13,828 nucleotides of DNA from Spirosomataceae bacterium (GCA_025455795.1 JALOLW010000048.1:1-13828); one strand, 5' to 3'. Positions 1 through 6,241 are shown, counted from the stretch's first letter. Notes: generated by a model from the sequence alone, not told the origin. Translations and numbers: made by a program.

Positions 1-68
1 GTCGAATAAAAAGTAAAAGCTCTGTCTAAATCCAATGCGGGGATTTCAAACCAATTGATTGCATTCAT
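1..68 (-). CDS. VOC-family (glyoxalase/bleomycin-resistance-like) protein, N-terminal fragment
   Basis: An ATG at 68 opens a frame that runs off the left edge of the window. The 22 visible residues begin MNAINWFEIPALDLDRAFTF and continue YS. NWFEIP, then a D-x-D-R-A stretch, then FY, is the usual first beta strand and helix of VOC-superfamily proteins, a fold shared by glyoxalase I, dioxygenases and antibiotic-binding proteins. Its start lies 4 bp after the stop of the DJ-1/PfpI-like gene, so the two are almost certainly one transcript. The reaction cannot be told from this fragment. The family is recognised from the motif only. Confidence 0.72.
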   Translation of the reverse strand, partial: MNAINWFEIPALDLDRAFTFYS

Positions 69-72
69 ATTT

Positions 73-837
73 TTATTGATTTAATGATTGTACCAACAGT
101 TCAGCCGCCGCCGCACCTGAATTTTGTTGTTGCCCCGTAATCAGATTGCCATCTTGAATGGCATACGACGAAAACGGTGCCGCCACTTTGAAAGTCGTAC
201 CCGCGATTTTTTTTGCCTCGGTTTCGATGCGATACGGCTGGATTTTTTGCCCAACGGCTTGGTCAGCAAATTCTTCTTCGGCATCGGCAAAACCTGTCCA
301 TGTTTTGCCTTTTACAATCAATTCACCGTTTGATTTTTTGGCTTCCAAAAGCAACGTTGTAGAATGGCAAACAGCAGCCGACGGTTTACCACTTTCGTAA
401 AACGTGGCAAAAAGCCGTTCCAAATCCTTGTTGCCTCTGTAAGTGTACATTGGACCTTGACCACCGACCAAAAAGATACCGACATAATCCGCAGGATTTA
501 CATCCGTCAATTTTTTAGTGTTTTCGAGCATATCATTGAACGTTTTTTGCTGCATATAGCCCAACGAAATGACATCACCCGCCGAATAACCGCTTGCGTC
601 AGTCGGATTGGAGTAGGTATCCATCATCAATTTCCCCCCCTCAGTACTGACGAGTTCTATGTCGTAACCCGCTTCCTGAAATACCCGCAAAGGGTGTGTT
701 AATTCGGCCGCCCAAAAACCAATGGGCCAACCCGTTTGCTGACTGGTAGCGGGCGAACTGGCAACCATCAAGATTTTGCCTTTGGTCGGTGCGCCGTGAA
801 AATGCACATAATTCTGAACTTCGATTATATGGTTCAT
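73..837 (-). CDS. DJ-1/PfpI-family protein, Hsp31-like class I glutamine amidotransferase domain
   Basis: The 254-residue cytosolic protein has the DJ-1/PfpI alpha/beta fold. Residues 21-27 (KILMVAS) form the first strand, Glu45 lies in FWAAELTHP, and Cys157-His158 lies in AAVCHST, the nucleophile elbow. This matches the Hsp31-like subgroup, whose members include glutathione-independent glyoxalases, chaperone-like proteins and hydrolases. Which activity this one has is not shown. The frame stays open upstream to a TTG at 867, but the ATG at 837 (MNHIIEV) is preferred because homologues begin shortly before the first strand. It is co-transcribed with the VOC gene behind it and divergent from the HxlR-type regulator. 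With a VOC partner, a role in handling reactive aldehydes or electrophiles is plausible (inference). Confidence 0.82.
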   Translation of the reverse strand: MNHIIEVQNYVHFHGAPTKGKILMVASSPATSQQTGWPIGFWAAELTHPLRVFQEAGYDIELVSTEGGKLMMDTYSNPTDASGYSAGDVISLGYMQQKTFNDMLENTKKLTDVNPADYVGIFLVGGQGPMYTYRGNKDLERLFATFYESGKPSAAVCHSTTLLLEAKKSNGELIVKGKTWTGFADAEEEFADQAVGQKIQPYRIETEAKKIAGTTFKVAAPFSSYAIQDGNLITGQQQNSGAAAAELLVQSLNQ

Positions 838-919
838 TTTAAATAATTGTTTGGTTTTGATAGGCAAAGTTGTAGTCTATCCCTATTTTTACCATGTATA
901 TTACCCAAAAGTGCGACTC

Positions 920-937
920 ATACTTTTTGGTTAGTAT
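920..937. promoter_or_regulatory. Candidate HxlR operator, palindrome ATACT-N8-AGTAT
   Basis: The arms ATACT (920-924) and AGTAT (933-937) are perfect reverse complements around an 8-nt spacer. The site lies in the intergenic region between the divergent DJ-1/PfpI and HxlR genes, 23 bp before the HxlR ATG. It overlaps the only near-matches to a Bacteroidota -7 element on the plus strand (TACTTTTTG and TAGTATTTG, each one base too long). As I recall, HxlR-type repressors such as Bacillus YodB bind a TACT-N7-AGTA box, so this looks like the same kind of operator with one more spacer base. Binding is inferred. Confidence 0.55.
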
Positions 938-959
938 TTGATAATCAACAGTTTATGCA

Positions 960-1292
960 ATGCCTGATTTTATTTACAAAGGAAAAGTCTATTACAACCC
1001 TGTACAATTGGTGATGGAACAGATAGGCGGCGTGTGGAAAATGCCAATCCTGTGGCGACTACAAGACCAAACTTTGCGGTACAGTGAGTTGCGAAAAATC
1101 CCCCATATTTCGGACAAAATGCTCACGACTCAATTGCGAGAGCTGGAACAAGACGGGTATGTTCACCGAGAAGTCTATCCCGTTGTACCACCCAAGACGG
1201 AGTATTCGTTGACCGAAAAAGGACAAAAGATAATGCCTTTGGTGCGCCAAATTCGGGAATATGGAATTGAGCTTATGAATGGAGATGAATAA
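960..1292 (+). CDS. HxlR-family winged-helix transcriptional regulator
   Basis: This 110-residue protein has the usual length and layout of HxlR/DUF24 regulators: NPVQLVMEQIGGVWKMPIL (13-31), a winged helix with the recognition region ISDKMLTTQLRELEQDGYVHR (50-70), and a wing, PPKTEYSLTEKG (78-88). HxlR members usually have a cysteine just before the Pro-Val (C-P-V), which is the thiol sensor in the YodB type. Here that position is Asn13, and the protein has no cysteine at all, so sensing by thiol oxidation is excluded. The gene is divergent from the DJ-1/PfpI and VOC genes. A likely role is local repressor or activator of that pair and of itself through the palindrome at 920-937. Confidence 0.88.
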   Translation: MPDFIYKGKVYYNPVQLVMEQIGGVWKMPILWRLQDQTLRYSELRKIPHISDKMLTTQLRELEQDGYVHREVYPVVPPKTEYSLTEKGQKIMPLVRQIREYGIELMNGDE

Positions 1293-1364
1293 ACAGGACA
1301 AAATGTTACTTTTACGGGTCACAATCCTCAATGATTTCGTAATCATACACGACGCTTCCTTTCC

Positions 1365-2228
1365 ATGAAAAATATCCTCCTGCATTTACGTATTCCATTC
1401 TCGTTTTTTTTGATGCCTGTCTATCTGTTTGCGCTGAGTCAGGCACCGAGCATAGACACAGTCAAAGCGTGGTGGATATTTGTGATTTTGCACTTGCTGG
1501 TTTTTCCCGCCAGCAACGCCTACAATAGCTACTACGACAAGGATGAAGGCAGCATTGGCCTGCTTGAAGCGCCACCACCCGTCACCAAAACCCTTTGGCG
1601 CACGGCATGGATGATGGATATTTTGGCGTTGGTGTTGAGCAGTTGGTTCGTGGACAATGCCTTCACGGTCTTCCTTTTGCTGTACGGCTTTACTTCCAAA
1701 GCATACAGTCATCCTTACACGCGCCTCAAAAAATACCCCATTGCGAGTTGGTTGGTGGTGGCTATTTTTCAAGGAGCGGCTACTTATTTGGCGGTTTTTT
1801 ATTCGGTTTCTGCTACGTTTCAAGAAGATACGCCGCTACTTCAAACCTCGCCTACGCTCATCGCCGCCGCTATCTGTACGTGCAATCTGCTCGCTATCTA
1901 TCCCATTACCCAAGTGTATCAGCACGAAGAAGACGCCAAGCGTGGCGATTTGACGATGAGTCGTTTGCTCGGGATTCGCGGCACGTTTCTCAATGCTTTG
2001 TTTTGGTTGGGGCTTTCGGGCATCGGCTTTGTGGTTTATTTTCAAGATTGGCAAAAACTCCTGTTACTCTTTGTTTTATTAGGGCCATTGGTGGGTTTTT
2101 TGTTGGTTTGGATGTGGCGGGTGTGGCAAGATGAGCGACAAGCCAACTTCAAAAATACCATGCTACTCAATCTGCTTGCGGGGATTTTGCTCAATCTTTT
2201 TTTTGGCGTTTTGTATTTTTGGCGTTAG
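1365..2228 (+). CDS. UbiA-family membrane prenyltransferase-like protein
   Basis: The 287-residue protein is highly hydrophobic, with about eight or nine predicted membrane segments. Two polar motifs lie where UbiA enzymes bind prenyl diphosphate through magnesium: N54-SYY-D58-K-D60 in the first cytosolic loop and QHEEDAKRGD (186-195) in the second, followed by TMSRLLGIRGTF. UbiA proteins transfer isoprenoid chains to aromatic acceptors, for example in quinone, heme or pigment synthesis. The acceptor here is unknown and no quinone-pathway gene is nearby. The gene starts 72 bp after the HxlR regulator on the same strand and may share its transcript, although a link in function is not evident. 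The ATG start directly precedes the first membrane segment. Confidence 0.75.
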   Translation: MKNILLHLRIPFSFFLMPVYLFALSQAPSIDTVKAWWIFVILHLLVFPASNAYNSYYDKDEGSIGLLEAPPPVTKTLWRTAWMMDILALVLSSWFVDNAFTVFLLLYGFTSKAYSHPYTRLKKYPIASWLVVAIFQGAATYLAVFYSVSATFQEDTPLLQTSPTLIAAAICTCNLLAIYPITQVYQHEEDAKRGDLTMSRLLGIRGTFLNALFWLGLSGIGFVVYFQDWQKLLLLFVLLGPLVGFLLVWMWRVWQDERQANFKNTMLLNLLAGILLNLFFGVLYFWR

Positions 2229-2299
2229 TCTTAACATTCTGATAATCAAAGAATCGCTCAAAATCGCTTAATTTTTTGTTATCTTTTTCTAAAAAAGAC

Positions 2300-2330
2300 T
2301 TGCGTTATATCCACGAATCTACTACTTTTG
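2300..2330 (+). promoter_or_regulatory. Bacteroidota housekeeping promoter for the tRNA-Gly gene
   Basis: TTG at 2300-2302 and TACTTTTG at 2323-2330 are separated by 20 nt, a full match to the TTG-N17-23-TAnnTTTG consensus of Bacteroidota primary sigma factor promoters. Transcription would start near 2337, about 25 nt before the tRNA-Gly 5' end. It is the only clear promoter in front of the two tRNA genes. Confidence 0.72.
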
Positions 2331-2361
2331 CACCACCAAATCACGACATAGTGATTCAAAC

Positions 2362-2437
2362 GCGAAAGTAGCTCAGCTGGTAGAGCGCGACCTTGCCAAG
2401 GTCGAGGTCGCGGGTTCGAACCCCGTCTTTCGCTCCA
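2362..2437 (+). tRNA. tRNA-Gly(GCC)
   Basis: This is a full cloverleaf. The acceptor stem is GCGAAAG (2362-2368) with CTTTCGC (2427-2433), the discriminator base is T2434, and CCA is encoded at 2435-2437. The D-arm is GCTC/GAGC. The anticodon arm is CGACC-TTGCCAA-GGTCG with anticodon GCC at 2395-2397. The T-arm contains TTCGAAC. The gene follows a canonical promoter and is followed at once by an intrinsic terminator. Confidence 0.97.
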
Positions 2438-2438
2438 A

Positions 2439-2466
2439 GCACCGCCGAAAACGGTGCTTTTTTTTT
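2439..2466 (+). terminator. Intrinsic terminator after tRNA-Gly
   Basis: The stem GCACCG (2439-2444) with CGGTGC (2452-2457) has a 7-nt loop and is followed by nine T residues (2458-2466). It begins one base after the CCA of tRNA-Gly and ends 19 nt before tRNA-Leu, so the second tRNA would depend on read-through or on an unseen promoter. Confidence 0.82.
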
Positions 2467-2485
2467 CGGTAGTCTTACCACCGAT

Positions 2486-2805
2486 GCTGGGATGGCGGAA
2501 TAGGTAGACGCGCAGGACTTAAAAATTTGAGTGCTCAAACGGAAACGTTTGAAGTAGAATCGCTTAAAATCGGGGAAGTCTTCACTGAATCACAGTATGA
2601 TAATCCCGAGCCAAGTTCCGAACAAGTTTCGGAAAAGGTGTAGAGACTTGACAGGCGAAATCTAAGGTTCAGAGGTTTTCTGAACTATGATTAAGAGAAA
2701 GTCCAGACCCCAAATCCCGAAAAATCGGGAGCGACGAAAGTCGTAGTAGGTATGAAAATCCTGTGGGCCGTAAAGCCCGTGCGGGTTCGATTCCCGCTCT
2801 CAGTA
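2486..2805 (+). tRNA. tRNA-Leu(UAA), interrupted by a group I intron
   Basis: The exons are 2486-2520 (35 nt) and 2755-2805 (51 nt). Joined, they give an 86-nt class II tRNA. The acceptor stem is GCTGGGA (2486-2492) with TCTCAGT (2798-2804), with G-T pairs at the first and fifth positions, and the discriminator is A2805. The D-loop segment reads AATAGGTAGAC. The spliced anticodon arm is CAGGA-CTTAAAA-TCCTG, giving anticodon UAA. The long variable arm is 2764-2780 and the T-arm is GCGGG-TTCGATT-CCCGC. CCA is not encoded (CCC follows), unlike in the tRNA-Gly gene. Without removal of the intron the anticodon loop is broken between U34 (2520) and A35 (2755), so splicing is needed for a working tRNA. 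Confidence 0.95.
2521..2754 (+). ncRNA. Self-splicing group I intron (IC3-like) in tRNA-Leu(UAA)
   Basis: The intron is 234 nt long and sits after U34 of the anticodon. P1 pairs exon ACTT (2517-2520) with GAGT (2529-2532), giving a U-G pair at the 5' splice site. P2 is 2535-2541/2546-2552 with a GAAA loop. P3 is TCGCTT (2560-2565) with AGGCGA (2653-2658). P4 is TCGGG (2570-2574) with CCCGA (2605-2609). P6 is GCC (2610-2612) with GGT (2637-2639), topped by a perfect 7-bp hairpin, 2616-2622/2628-2634. P7 is GACTT (2645-2649) with AAGTC (2699-2703), so G2645-C2703 is the predicted guanosine site. P8 is AATC (2659-2662)/GATT (2689-2692) plus 2667-2673/2679-2685. P9 hairpins are 2715-2730 and 2732-2743 (GAAA loop). 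P10 pairs TTT (2526-2528) with exon AAA (2755-2757). The last base is G2754, as required. The core strings CCCGAGCCAAG and GGTGTAGAGACTTGAC resemble the cyanobacterial tRNA-Leu intron. No reading frame or homing endonuclease is present. Confidence 0.94.
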
Positions 2806-2841
2806 CCCTCAGCACAAAAAAGTGCAAAACAACAACCAATC

Positions 2842-2887
2842 AAAAAGAGTGTAATAAGCTGTTTATTAGCCTATTATACTCTTTTTT
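2842..2887 (+). terminator. Strong hairpin terminator after tRNA-Leu
   Basis: A 15-bp stem pairs 2842-2856 with 2872-2886, broken only by one G-T pair, around a 15-nt loop that itself contains GCT/AGC. The stem starts with five A residues and ends in a run of six T residues (2882-2887), so it can act on both strands. It lies 37 nt after the tRNA-Leu 3' end. A smaller GCAC-N6-GTGC hairpin at 2812-2825 precedes it but has no T-run. Confidence 0.8.
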
Positions 2888-3149
2888 GTTTCTCTTGCTT
2901 AGTTGGTTTGGTATCGTACCATTTTGTGATTTTTGTGTATTATTCCTCTCGCAATTTTTGTACTGCTGCGCGTTGTACTTTGATTTACCAAAGCTAAAAA
3001 AAGGAGTTCAGATTTCCATACTTATCACAACGATGAATCGCTCTGTTTGAGGTTGAGGGAGTCGAAAGGACGTTTGACATTTTCGAGCGTTCGGTATTCA
3101 GCAAACATTCGCCTATGGATGCGTGTTTTGCAATAAACAACCTTTGACT
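2888..3149. other. Intergenic stretch with no clear gene
   Basis: These 262 bp separate the RNA island from the TspO-like gene. I see only small inverted repeats: TGGTA-TCG-TACCA at 2909-2921, followed by four T residues, and CTTTG-N6-CAAAG at 2978-2993. No open frame with recognisable protein content and no full TTG-N19-TAnnTTTG promoter stands out. The promoter for the downstream two-gene unit is expected here. Confidence 0.5.
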
Positions 3150-3914
3150 ATGACCAAAACTCACCTCCAAATCATTGGCGTTTGGGCGTCGTTGGTGCTG
3201 ACGCTCAGCATGAACTACCTCTCCAACGCCATTCCCATCAACGGCCAAAACGCAGGCCAAGTATCGGCTAAATTCCCTACTTTTTTTACGCCCGCAGGTT
3301 TTGCCTTTTCGATTTGGGGCATTATTTACCTGGGTTTCATTGGTTTTGCTGTTTATCAAAGCCTTCCCGCGCAGCGTACTTCTGCCCGTGTGCGCGCTGC
3401 TCGCCCATGGGTGATACTCAACGGCCTCCTCAATAGTGCGTGGCTGCCTTTGTTTCACTACGAACTGATGGGCGTGGCGTTGGTGGTGATACTGGCACTG
3501 CTTTTTACGTTGCTCAAAATCCACGAAGCCCTCCAAACGGGTCGTGAGTCGGTGGTGTCTTGGGGAGAACTGTGGCTGGCGCGGGTGCCGTTTAGCATTT
3601 ATTTGGGGTGGATTTGTGTCGCTACCGTGGCCAACGCCTCCATTTTCCTGACCACAACGGCGTGGTCGGGTTTTGGCCTAAGTGACCCTACTTGGTCGGT
3701 GGTGATGATTGGGGCGGCTACGTTGATAGCCGCGCGTTTTTACTGGCAATTTGCCGACGTAGCTTTTGTAGCGGTGTTTTGGTGGGCGTTTTGGGCTATT
3801 TACCAGAAACAACAAGAGGTGCCACTCGTGCCAGAAACCGCCTTGGTGGGGATTTTATGCCTTGCGCTGCTATTTTTCGCCAAAACGACGCTGAAAGTTG
3901 GGCGAAAGCGTTAG
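3150..3914 (+). CDS. TspO/MBR-like tryptophan-rich membrane protein
   Basis: The 254-residue protein has about seven or eight hydrophobic segments. The stretch FFTPAGFAFSIWGIIYLG (about residues 45-62) resembles the Pro-Pro-Gly-Trp-x-Phe ... Trp-x-x-Leu-Tyr signature of TspO/MBR proteins, and Trp residues are frequent (for example FWWAFWAIYQ). Classical TspO proteins are about 160 residues with five helices and bind porphyrins or related ligands. This one is much longer, like the proteins often named tryptophan-rich sensory protein. Ligand and function are unknown. The ATG at 3150 is chosen over an in-frame GTG at 3123, which adds only a polar, atypical extension. An NRAMP-related transporter gene follows 29 bp downstream, probably in the same transcript. 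Confidence 0.65.
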   Translation: MTKTHLQIIGVWASLVLTLSMNYLSNAIPINGQNAGQVSAKFPTFFTPAGFAFSIWGIIYLGFIGFAVYQSLPAQRTSARVRAARPWVILNGLLNSAWLPLFHYELMGVALVVILALLFTLLKIHEALQTGRESVVSWGELWLARVPFSIYLGWICVATVANASIFLTTTAWSGFGLSDPTWSVVMIGAATLIAARFYWQFADVAFVAVFWWAFWAIYQKQQEVPLVPETALVGILCLALLFFAKTTLKVGRKR

Positions 3915-3943
3915 ATTTGGCCATCTAACATCCCTTTTGGCTC

Positions 3944-5125
3944 ATGTCCACGAAACCTACTACCACGACCCCGCTGTTGGGGGCGGCTTTTCTGATGGCT
4001 ACTTCGGCGGTAGGTCCAGGATTTCTGACCCAAACCACCGTTTTTACCCAGCAACTACTGGCCAATTTTGGCTTTGTCATTTTACTGTCTATTTTGTTGG
4101 ATTTGGGGGCGCAGCTCAATATTTGGCGCATCATCGCCATCACCGAAAAGCGCGCCCAAGACATCGCCAACGACCTGTTTTTTGGGTTGGGGTACGTACT
4201 TTCGGCACTGATTGTGATAGGCGGACTGGCGTTCAATATCGGCAATGTGGCAGGGGCAGGGCTGGGCATTGAAGTTGTGACGGGGTTGGAGGTCAAAATC
4301 GGGGCGGTGCTGAGTGCAGGTATTGCCGTGGGGCTTTTTCTACTCCCCGAAGCGGGCAAAGCCATGGACGCTTTTGCGCGATACTTGGGGCTGTTGATGC
4401 TTGGATTGATTGGATACGTGGTGTTTTCGGCCCAACCACCCGTGGGCCAGGCGCTGCACCGAAGCCTATTTCCCCAAACTTTCGACGCTATCGCTACCAT
4501 CACGCTCGTGGGTGGAACGGTGGGCGGCTATATCACTTTTGCGGGTGGGCATCGGTTGTTGGAGGCAGGCGTCAAAGGCGCGGCGGTACTTCCACAAGTC
4601 AACCGAAGTGCAACGACGGGTATCTTGGTGACATCGGTGATTCGGTACTGCTTGTTTTTGGCGGTGTTGGGAGTTGTAGCGCAAGGGTTTTTGTTGAGCA
4701 AAGACAACCCACCCGCGTCGGTGTTTCAGTTGGCGGCGGGGGCGGCTGGGTATCGGTTGTTTGGGGTACTGATGTGGAGTGCGGCCATTACGTCGGTGGT
4801 AGGGTCGGCTTATACGTCGGTGTCGTTTTTGAGAACATTTCACCCTGCTTTAGAGCGCAATCACCGCTATTTGACCATTGCGTTTATCGTGGTTTCAACG
4901 CTGGTCTTTCTGGCAGTAGGTCGCCCAGTACAGATTTTGGTGTGGGTCGGTACGCTCAACGGGTTCATTCTGCCTATCGCGTTGGCGGTCATGCTCATTG
5001 CGGTGCGTCAGTCGCGTTTGGTAGGAACTTACAAGCACCCGCTTTGGCTTCAAGTAGCGGGATGGTTGGTGGTGATTGTGATGTCGGGCATGGCGTTTTA
5101 TACTTTACTGCGTCAAGCGTCATAA
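3944..5125 (+). CDS. NRAMP-related (YcsG-like) membrane transporter lacking the metal-binding motif
   Basis: The 393-residue protein has about eleven membrane segments in the NRAMP/LeuT-like arrangement. The first segment carries SAVGPGFLTQTT (21-32). In true NRAMP metal transporters this position reads Asp-Pro-Gly-Asn, and here the metal-ligand Asp and Asn are Gly24 and Phe27. The sixth segment reads GGTVGGYITFAGGH (190-203) instead of the metal-binding Met-Pro-His motif. This pattern fits the NRAMP-like group with Bacillus YcsG, often found near 5-oxoprolinase genes, none of which are in this window. Manganese or iron transport should therefore not be assumed. The gene probably shares a transcript with the TspO-like gene 29 bp upstream, and its last 13 bp overlap the end of the convergent gene. 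Confidence 0.75.
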   Translation: MSTKPTTTTPLLGAAFLMATSAVGPGFLTQTTVFTQQLLANFGFVILLSILLDLGAQLNIWRIIAITEKRAQDIANDLFFGLGYVLSALIVIGGLAFNIGNVAGAGLGIEVVTGLEVKIGAVLSAGIAVGLFLLPEAGKAMDAFARYLGLLMLGLIGYVVFSAQPPVGQALHRSLFPQTFDAIATITLVGGTVGGYITFAGGHRLLEAGVKGAAVLPQVNRSATTGILVTSVIRYCLFLAVLGVVAQGFLLSKDNPPASVFQLAAGAAGYRLFGVLMWSAAITSVVGSAYTSVSFLRTFHPALERNHRYLTIAFIVVSTLVFLAVGRPVQILVWVGTLNGFILPIALAVMLIAVRQSRLVGTYKHPLWLQVAGWLVVIVMSGMAFYTLLRQAS

Positions 5126-6231
5126 AACAAGTAGCGGGTAGGGACTAAAATATTGAGCAGCATCCCTACCAACAACCACCAACGCCAACGAGGGTTTTGT
5201 AGATGGTCTTTCAGAACAGACAAGGCCATGAAAATGACAACAAACGCATAACCTAAACTGCGGCTGGTATCGGCTACCATGATGGCTACCAAGTAACTTA
5301 CCAAAAAACTTCCCCCGATGAAGAATAGCTCCATAAAGCGTTTTTGGGACCACAGTACATAAAAAAGCGCGATAATCAACACCCAAAAACTTTCAAATGA
5401 ACGTGCGGTCTTGAAAAATAAACTTAAAACGGGGGTTTGTAACAAATAATTGAAATCGGCACTTTTGGTAGGAGTCAATAGCCCGTAGTGCATTGAAATG
5501 CCCCAGCGTGCCCCCAAATAGAGCAACCAACTTGCCCCAAGGACAAGCAAAGGCGTACGGATTGGGAGAGGAACAGGCAGCTTGATGGATTTTTGGTGGT
5601 GAATCCACCAATAAATCCCTACCAACGGCGAGCATATCAGGGCGCGTTCGTCGGTCCAATAGCCCATCTGTAAAAATAAAAACAACCAAACGGGCTGACG
5701 ATAAAAATACACGGCCCCTGCCAACGCCAGATACCCGAAGGCATCGCCACACCCGACAATATCAAAGACAAATGCACTTCCTACGTAGATACCCACCAAG
5801 CCAAGCAGCACGTAGAGCGCGATGAGTCGTGAAGCTGTCGCCTCCAAGGTGATTTTGGCTGAAAGGTACAAAAACCCAATTCCTGCCGCTATTTGGGCCA
5901 CAATCACCATTGATTGACTGCCAAAAATCTTGTATAAAATGGGTAATATCAGTCGAAAAACCATTTTGGCCTCGTGCCATTGCGGTTCCATTGTTTCAAA
6001 ATAGGCTTTATCAAACGGATGTTGGGCTTGATACACTATTGTATGCCAGTAGTAGCTACCTGCGTCTTGGATAGCCTTGGAAAGAGAAGCGGGAAAACGC
6101 CACAGTGCGGGGTGCGTCAGCGGCAGCAAAAGCACACTTAACAGGGCAAAAAGCACCACCCATATCGTCCATAGCTTTTGCTGATTCAACCAATGACTAA
6201 GGCGATTTTCAATACTTAAATAACGATTCAT
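5113..6231 (-). CDS. Multi-pass membrane protein of unknown function
   Basis: The 372-residue protein has about ten hydrophobic segments and one periplasmic-type loop after the first (about residues 40-95) containing HPFDKAYFETMEPQWHEAKMVFRL. That layout, one large loop after the first helix followed by many helices, resembles GT-C membrane glycosyltransferases, but the acidic pair typical of their first loop is not obvious and I do not recognise the family. It is the last gene of a three-gene minus-strand operon, starting 10 bp after the gene upstream of it. Its 3' end overlaps the convergent NRAMP-related gene by 13 bp. Confidence 0.7.
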   Translation of the reverse strand: MNRYLSIENRLSHWLNQQKLWTIWVVLFALLSVLLLPLTHPALWRFPASLSKAIQDAGSYYWHTIVYQAQHPFDKAYFETMEPQWHEAKMVFRLILPILYKIFGSQSMVIVAQIAAGIGFLYLSAKITLEATASRLIALYVLLGLVGIYVGSAFVFDIVGCGDAFGYLALAGAVYFYRQPVWLFLFLQMGYWTDERALICSPLVGIYWWIHHQKSIKLPVPLPIRTPLLVLGASWLLYLGARWGISMHYGLLTPTKSADFNYLLQTPVLSLFFKTARSFESFWVLIIALFYVLWSQKRFMELFFIGGSFLVSYLVAIMVADTSRSLGYAFVVIFMALSVLKDHLQNPRWRWWLLVGMLLNILVPTRYLFYDA

Positions 6232-6241
6232 GCAAACGATT

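Noticed and set aside
838..867. TTG start of the DJ-1/PfpI gene at 867
   Set aside because: The extra ten residues precede the usual start of the family, and an ATG exists at 837.
2356..2538. Minus-strand open frame of 60 codons across the tRNA-Gly gene and the tRNA-Leu 5' exon
   Set aside because: It is antisense to tRNA-Gly and the start of tRNA-Leu. The peptide with GVRTRDLDLGK is a common artefact of tRNA genes.
2521..2754. Homing endonuclease or other protein gene inside the intron
   Set aside because: No frame of useful length exists in the 234 nt, and the sequence is fully used by ribozyme helices.
2812..2825. GCAC-N6-GTGC hairpin as terminator of tRNA-Leu
   Set aside because: It has a four-base-pair stem and is followed by A residues, not T. 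The 15-bp hairpin just downstream is far stronger.
2752..3050. Two plus-strand open frames starting at the intron/exon border of tRNA-Leu
   Set aside because: They run through the tRNA-Leu 3' exon and the terminator hairpin, have low-complexity hydrophobic content and no recognisable domain.
3123..3149. GTG start of the TspO-like gene
   Set aside because: It adds nine residues that are not part of the membrane domain; the ATG at 3150 gives a normal N-terminus.
2994..3536. 180-codon minus-strand open frame over the start of the TspO-like gene
   Set aside because: It has His/Gln/Arg-rich shadow composition and overlaps a gene with clear membrane segments and motif.
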